Shown here: in pieces, positions 51,619 through 51,767 of the stretch | Layout of the letters: every line of letters starts with the position of its first letter | How positions within the stretch are numbered: the first letter of the stretch is position 1 | Assembly (NCBI GenBank): GCA_024225635.1 | Contig: JAAEMK010000087.1 | Coordinates: 1 to 51,767, forward strand | Source: Desulfobacteraceae bacterium | Lineage (GTDB): Bacteria; Desulfobacterota; Desulfobacteria; Desulfobacterales; Desulfobacteraceae | Length of the DNA stretch: 51,767 nt | Direction: 5' to 3' | Position numbers and translations under genes: made by a program | Notes under the pieces: model-generated | Database searches by the model: none | Seen by the model: only the letters and a program-made list of their open reading frames with translations | What the model was told of the DNA's origin: nothing

Positions 51619-51767
51619 AATCCCCTCCTATAGATAAGGGCACATGGACTGATTCCTTGATGGAAGAAACTTAATGTGATATTCAATCTGCTTAAATTAC
51701 TTTGTTGTAGAATACAATATAAGCATAGGAAGAATATGATTTCAAGACCAGGTAAACCTTTGACACC
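51619..51767. other. Right-edge upstream region
   Basis: These 149 bp hold the leader and promoter of the Ntn-type amidase gene. The stretch is AT-rich, and I see no further gene start. Confidence 0.4.

Noticed and set aside
1-51767. tRNA, rRNA, prophage or transposase genes
   Set aside because: No cloverleaf-like sequence, no rRNA block, and no integrase, transposase or phage structural gene was found on either strand.

Overview
The window is a gene-dense, moderately GC-rich bacterial chromosome segment. It is rich in signalling proteins: three methyl-accepting proteins plus one degenerate relative, CheA, CheW, CheY, two HD-GYP proteins and a PilZ protein. It also carries a split transketolase, tandem SCP2-like lipid-carrier proteins, an ABC-class ATPase of the PF09818 type and an RND efflux operon. 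This mix points to a Gram-negative, probably anaerobic member of the Desulfobacterota (Desulfobacterales-like). That assignment is inferred from gene content only; no rRNA or tRNA gene was seen.

Layout. Positions 1-437 hold only short debris. 438-3781 (minus) encodes an ABC ATPase, a secreted single-Cache protein and an HBM-type chemoreceptor. 4126-5649 (minus) is a membrane-anchored transglutaminase-like protein. 5916-9290 (plus) is a two-gene cyclic-di-GMP unit: a PilZ domain fused to a hotdog thioesterase, followed by a 7TM hybrid histidine kinase ending in REC and HD-GYP. 9287-14793 (minus) contains a putative metabolic operon (tandem SCP2-like protein, class III aminotransferase, REP-like hairpins, transketolase N and C halves, second tandem SCP2-like protein). 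It is divergent from a TetR gene (15022-15696), with an 18-bp palindrome in the shared promoter region. 15751-20704 holds a PF09818 ATPase, a second REC/HD-GYP regulator, endonuclease IV and a small zinc-ribbon protein.

20708-26640 looks like an acquired, defence-like island: a single-chain DUF262/HNH (GmrSD-like) protein, convergent with a frameshifted P-loop ATPase and an ATPase/winged-helix/TPR protein whose TPRs are exact 105-bp tandem repeats. 26923-30148 (minus) is a TonB receptor, HemG-like flavodoxin and MarR unit. 30818-37043 (minus) is a TetR, adaptor, RND pump and TolC efflux operon. A repeat of about 68 bp with a perfect hairpin lies at the 3' end of each of these two units.

37384-47753 (minus) is a chemotaxis operon: STAS, CheY, CheA, PAS-MCP, double-dCache MCP, CheW and a degenerate soluble MCP-like protein. 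No CheR or CheB is present. CheA carries two 24-residue motifs resembling the MshEN cyclic-di-GMP-binding motif, which would link chemotaxis signalling to the cyclic-di-GMP enzymes elsewhere in the window. The right end holds NhaA, a protein resembling the TraB/TIKI fold, an ACT-domain protein and an exported Ntn-type amidase.

The leading candidates for undescribed biology are the TetR-controlled SCP2/aminotransferase/transketolase operon, the MshEN-like CheA, the PilZ-thioesterase/HD-GYP pair and the ATPase-TPR/DUF262 island.
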